Of a stretch of 64,000 nucleotides of DNA, positions 63,967-64,000 are shown piece by piece (position 1 is the stretch's first letter; each line of letters begins with the position of its first letter). The stretch is from Flavobacterium saccharophilum. GTDB taxonomy: Bacteria > Bacteroidota > Bacteroidia > Flavobacteriales > Flavobacteriaceae. The translations under genes and the position numbers were made by a program. Under the pieces are notes generated by a model. That model ran no database searches and had not been told where the DNA came from. It saw nothing but the letters and a program-made list of their open reading frames with translations. Location of the stretch: assembly GCF_900142735.1 (NCBI RefSeq), contig NZ_FRBY01000007.1, positions 62,001 to 126,000 on the forward strand, in the 5' to 3' direction.

Positions 63967-64000
63967 ACTTCAAAATGTATTTTTTTTTACTTCTGGTCAC

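Overview
The window looks like chromosome of a Flavobacterium (Bacteroidota). It is AT-rich. Secreted proteins carry typical flavobacterial signal peptides ending in AQ. SecD and SecF are fused. Several promoters match the Bacteroidota pattern TTG - about 19-20 nt - TAnnTTTG. Intergenic regions hold dispersed palindromic repeats of a kind I recognise from this genus. I saw no tRNA, rRNA, insertion sequence, prophage or CRISPR array.

Layout. 1-5.9 kb: the 5' part of a large secreted Ig-like-repeat adhesin (minus, running off the left edge), a secreted two-domain aspartic protease with a PDZ domain, a class I aminotransferase and a divergent lytic-transglycosylase-like protein. 6.0-9.6 kb (plus): folE, cysS, yidD and lgt. 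10-24 kb (minus): secDF, mdh, gyrB, a secreted M16 peptidase, two tandem asparagine synthetases (one with a ruined glutaminase site) and a GreA-like protein. 24-30 kb (minus): an outer-membrane beta-barrel protein, a PhzF-family enzyme and a 1004-residue TPR protein.

30.4-41 kb is the accessory-looking part. An ftsE-like ATPase is coupled by a 1-nt overlap to a glycosyltransferase. Two more GT4 enzymes, a second GT2, an FdtA-type sugar ketoisomerase, a DegT-type sugar aminotransferase, a FemAB/GNAT-like transferase, a left-handed beta-helix acyltransferase and a Wzx-type flippase follow. Together they suggest synthesis and export of a surface glycan containing a 3-amino-3,6-dideoxyhexose. Two arrays of hairpin-forming repeats (31991-32763 and 36333-36545) bracket part of this block. 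One repeat supplies the last codons of a glycosyltransferase gene, and repeat-like DNA appears inserted in frame in the sugar aminotransferase.

41-50 kb: a TRIC channel, a PH-domain protein, a secreted protein of unknown function, then the RDD / SpoIIM-DUF4129-DUF4350-MoxR-DUF58 locus. 49.5-64 kb (plus): an S41 peptidase, an alkaline-phosphatase-fold hydrolase, a SpoU methyltransferase, a serine beta-lactamase-like hydrolase, relA/spoT, a small uncharacterised protein, fur, purA, a NudK-like Nudix hydrolase, a group of poorly characterised proteins (DUF4348 lipoprotein, DUF3137-like, TIKI/EreA-like), an L,D-transpeptidase lipoprotein and a small zinc/helix-hairpin-helix protein.

No single new defence or biosynthetic system stands out. 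The best leads are the tandem asparagine synthetase pair with a glutaminase-dead paralogue, the repeat arrays that have become part of coding sequence, and the nested, word-like palindromes that fill many gene ends.
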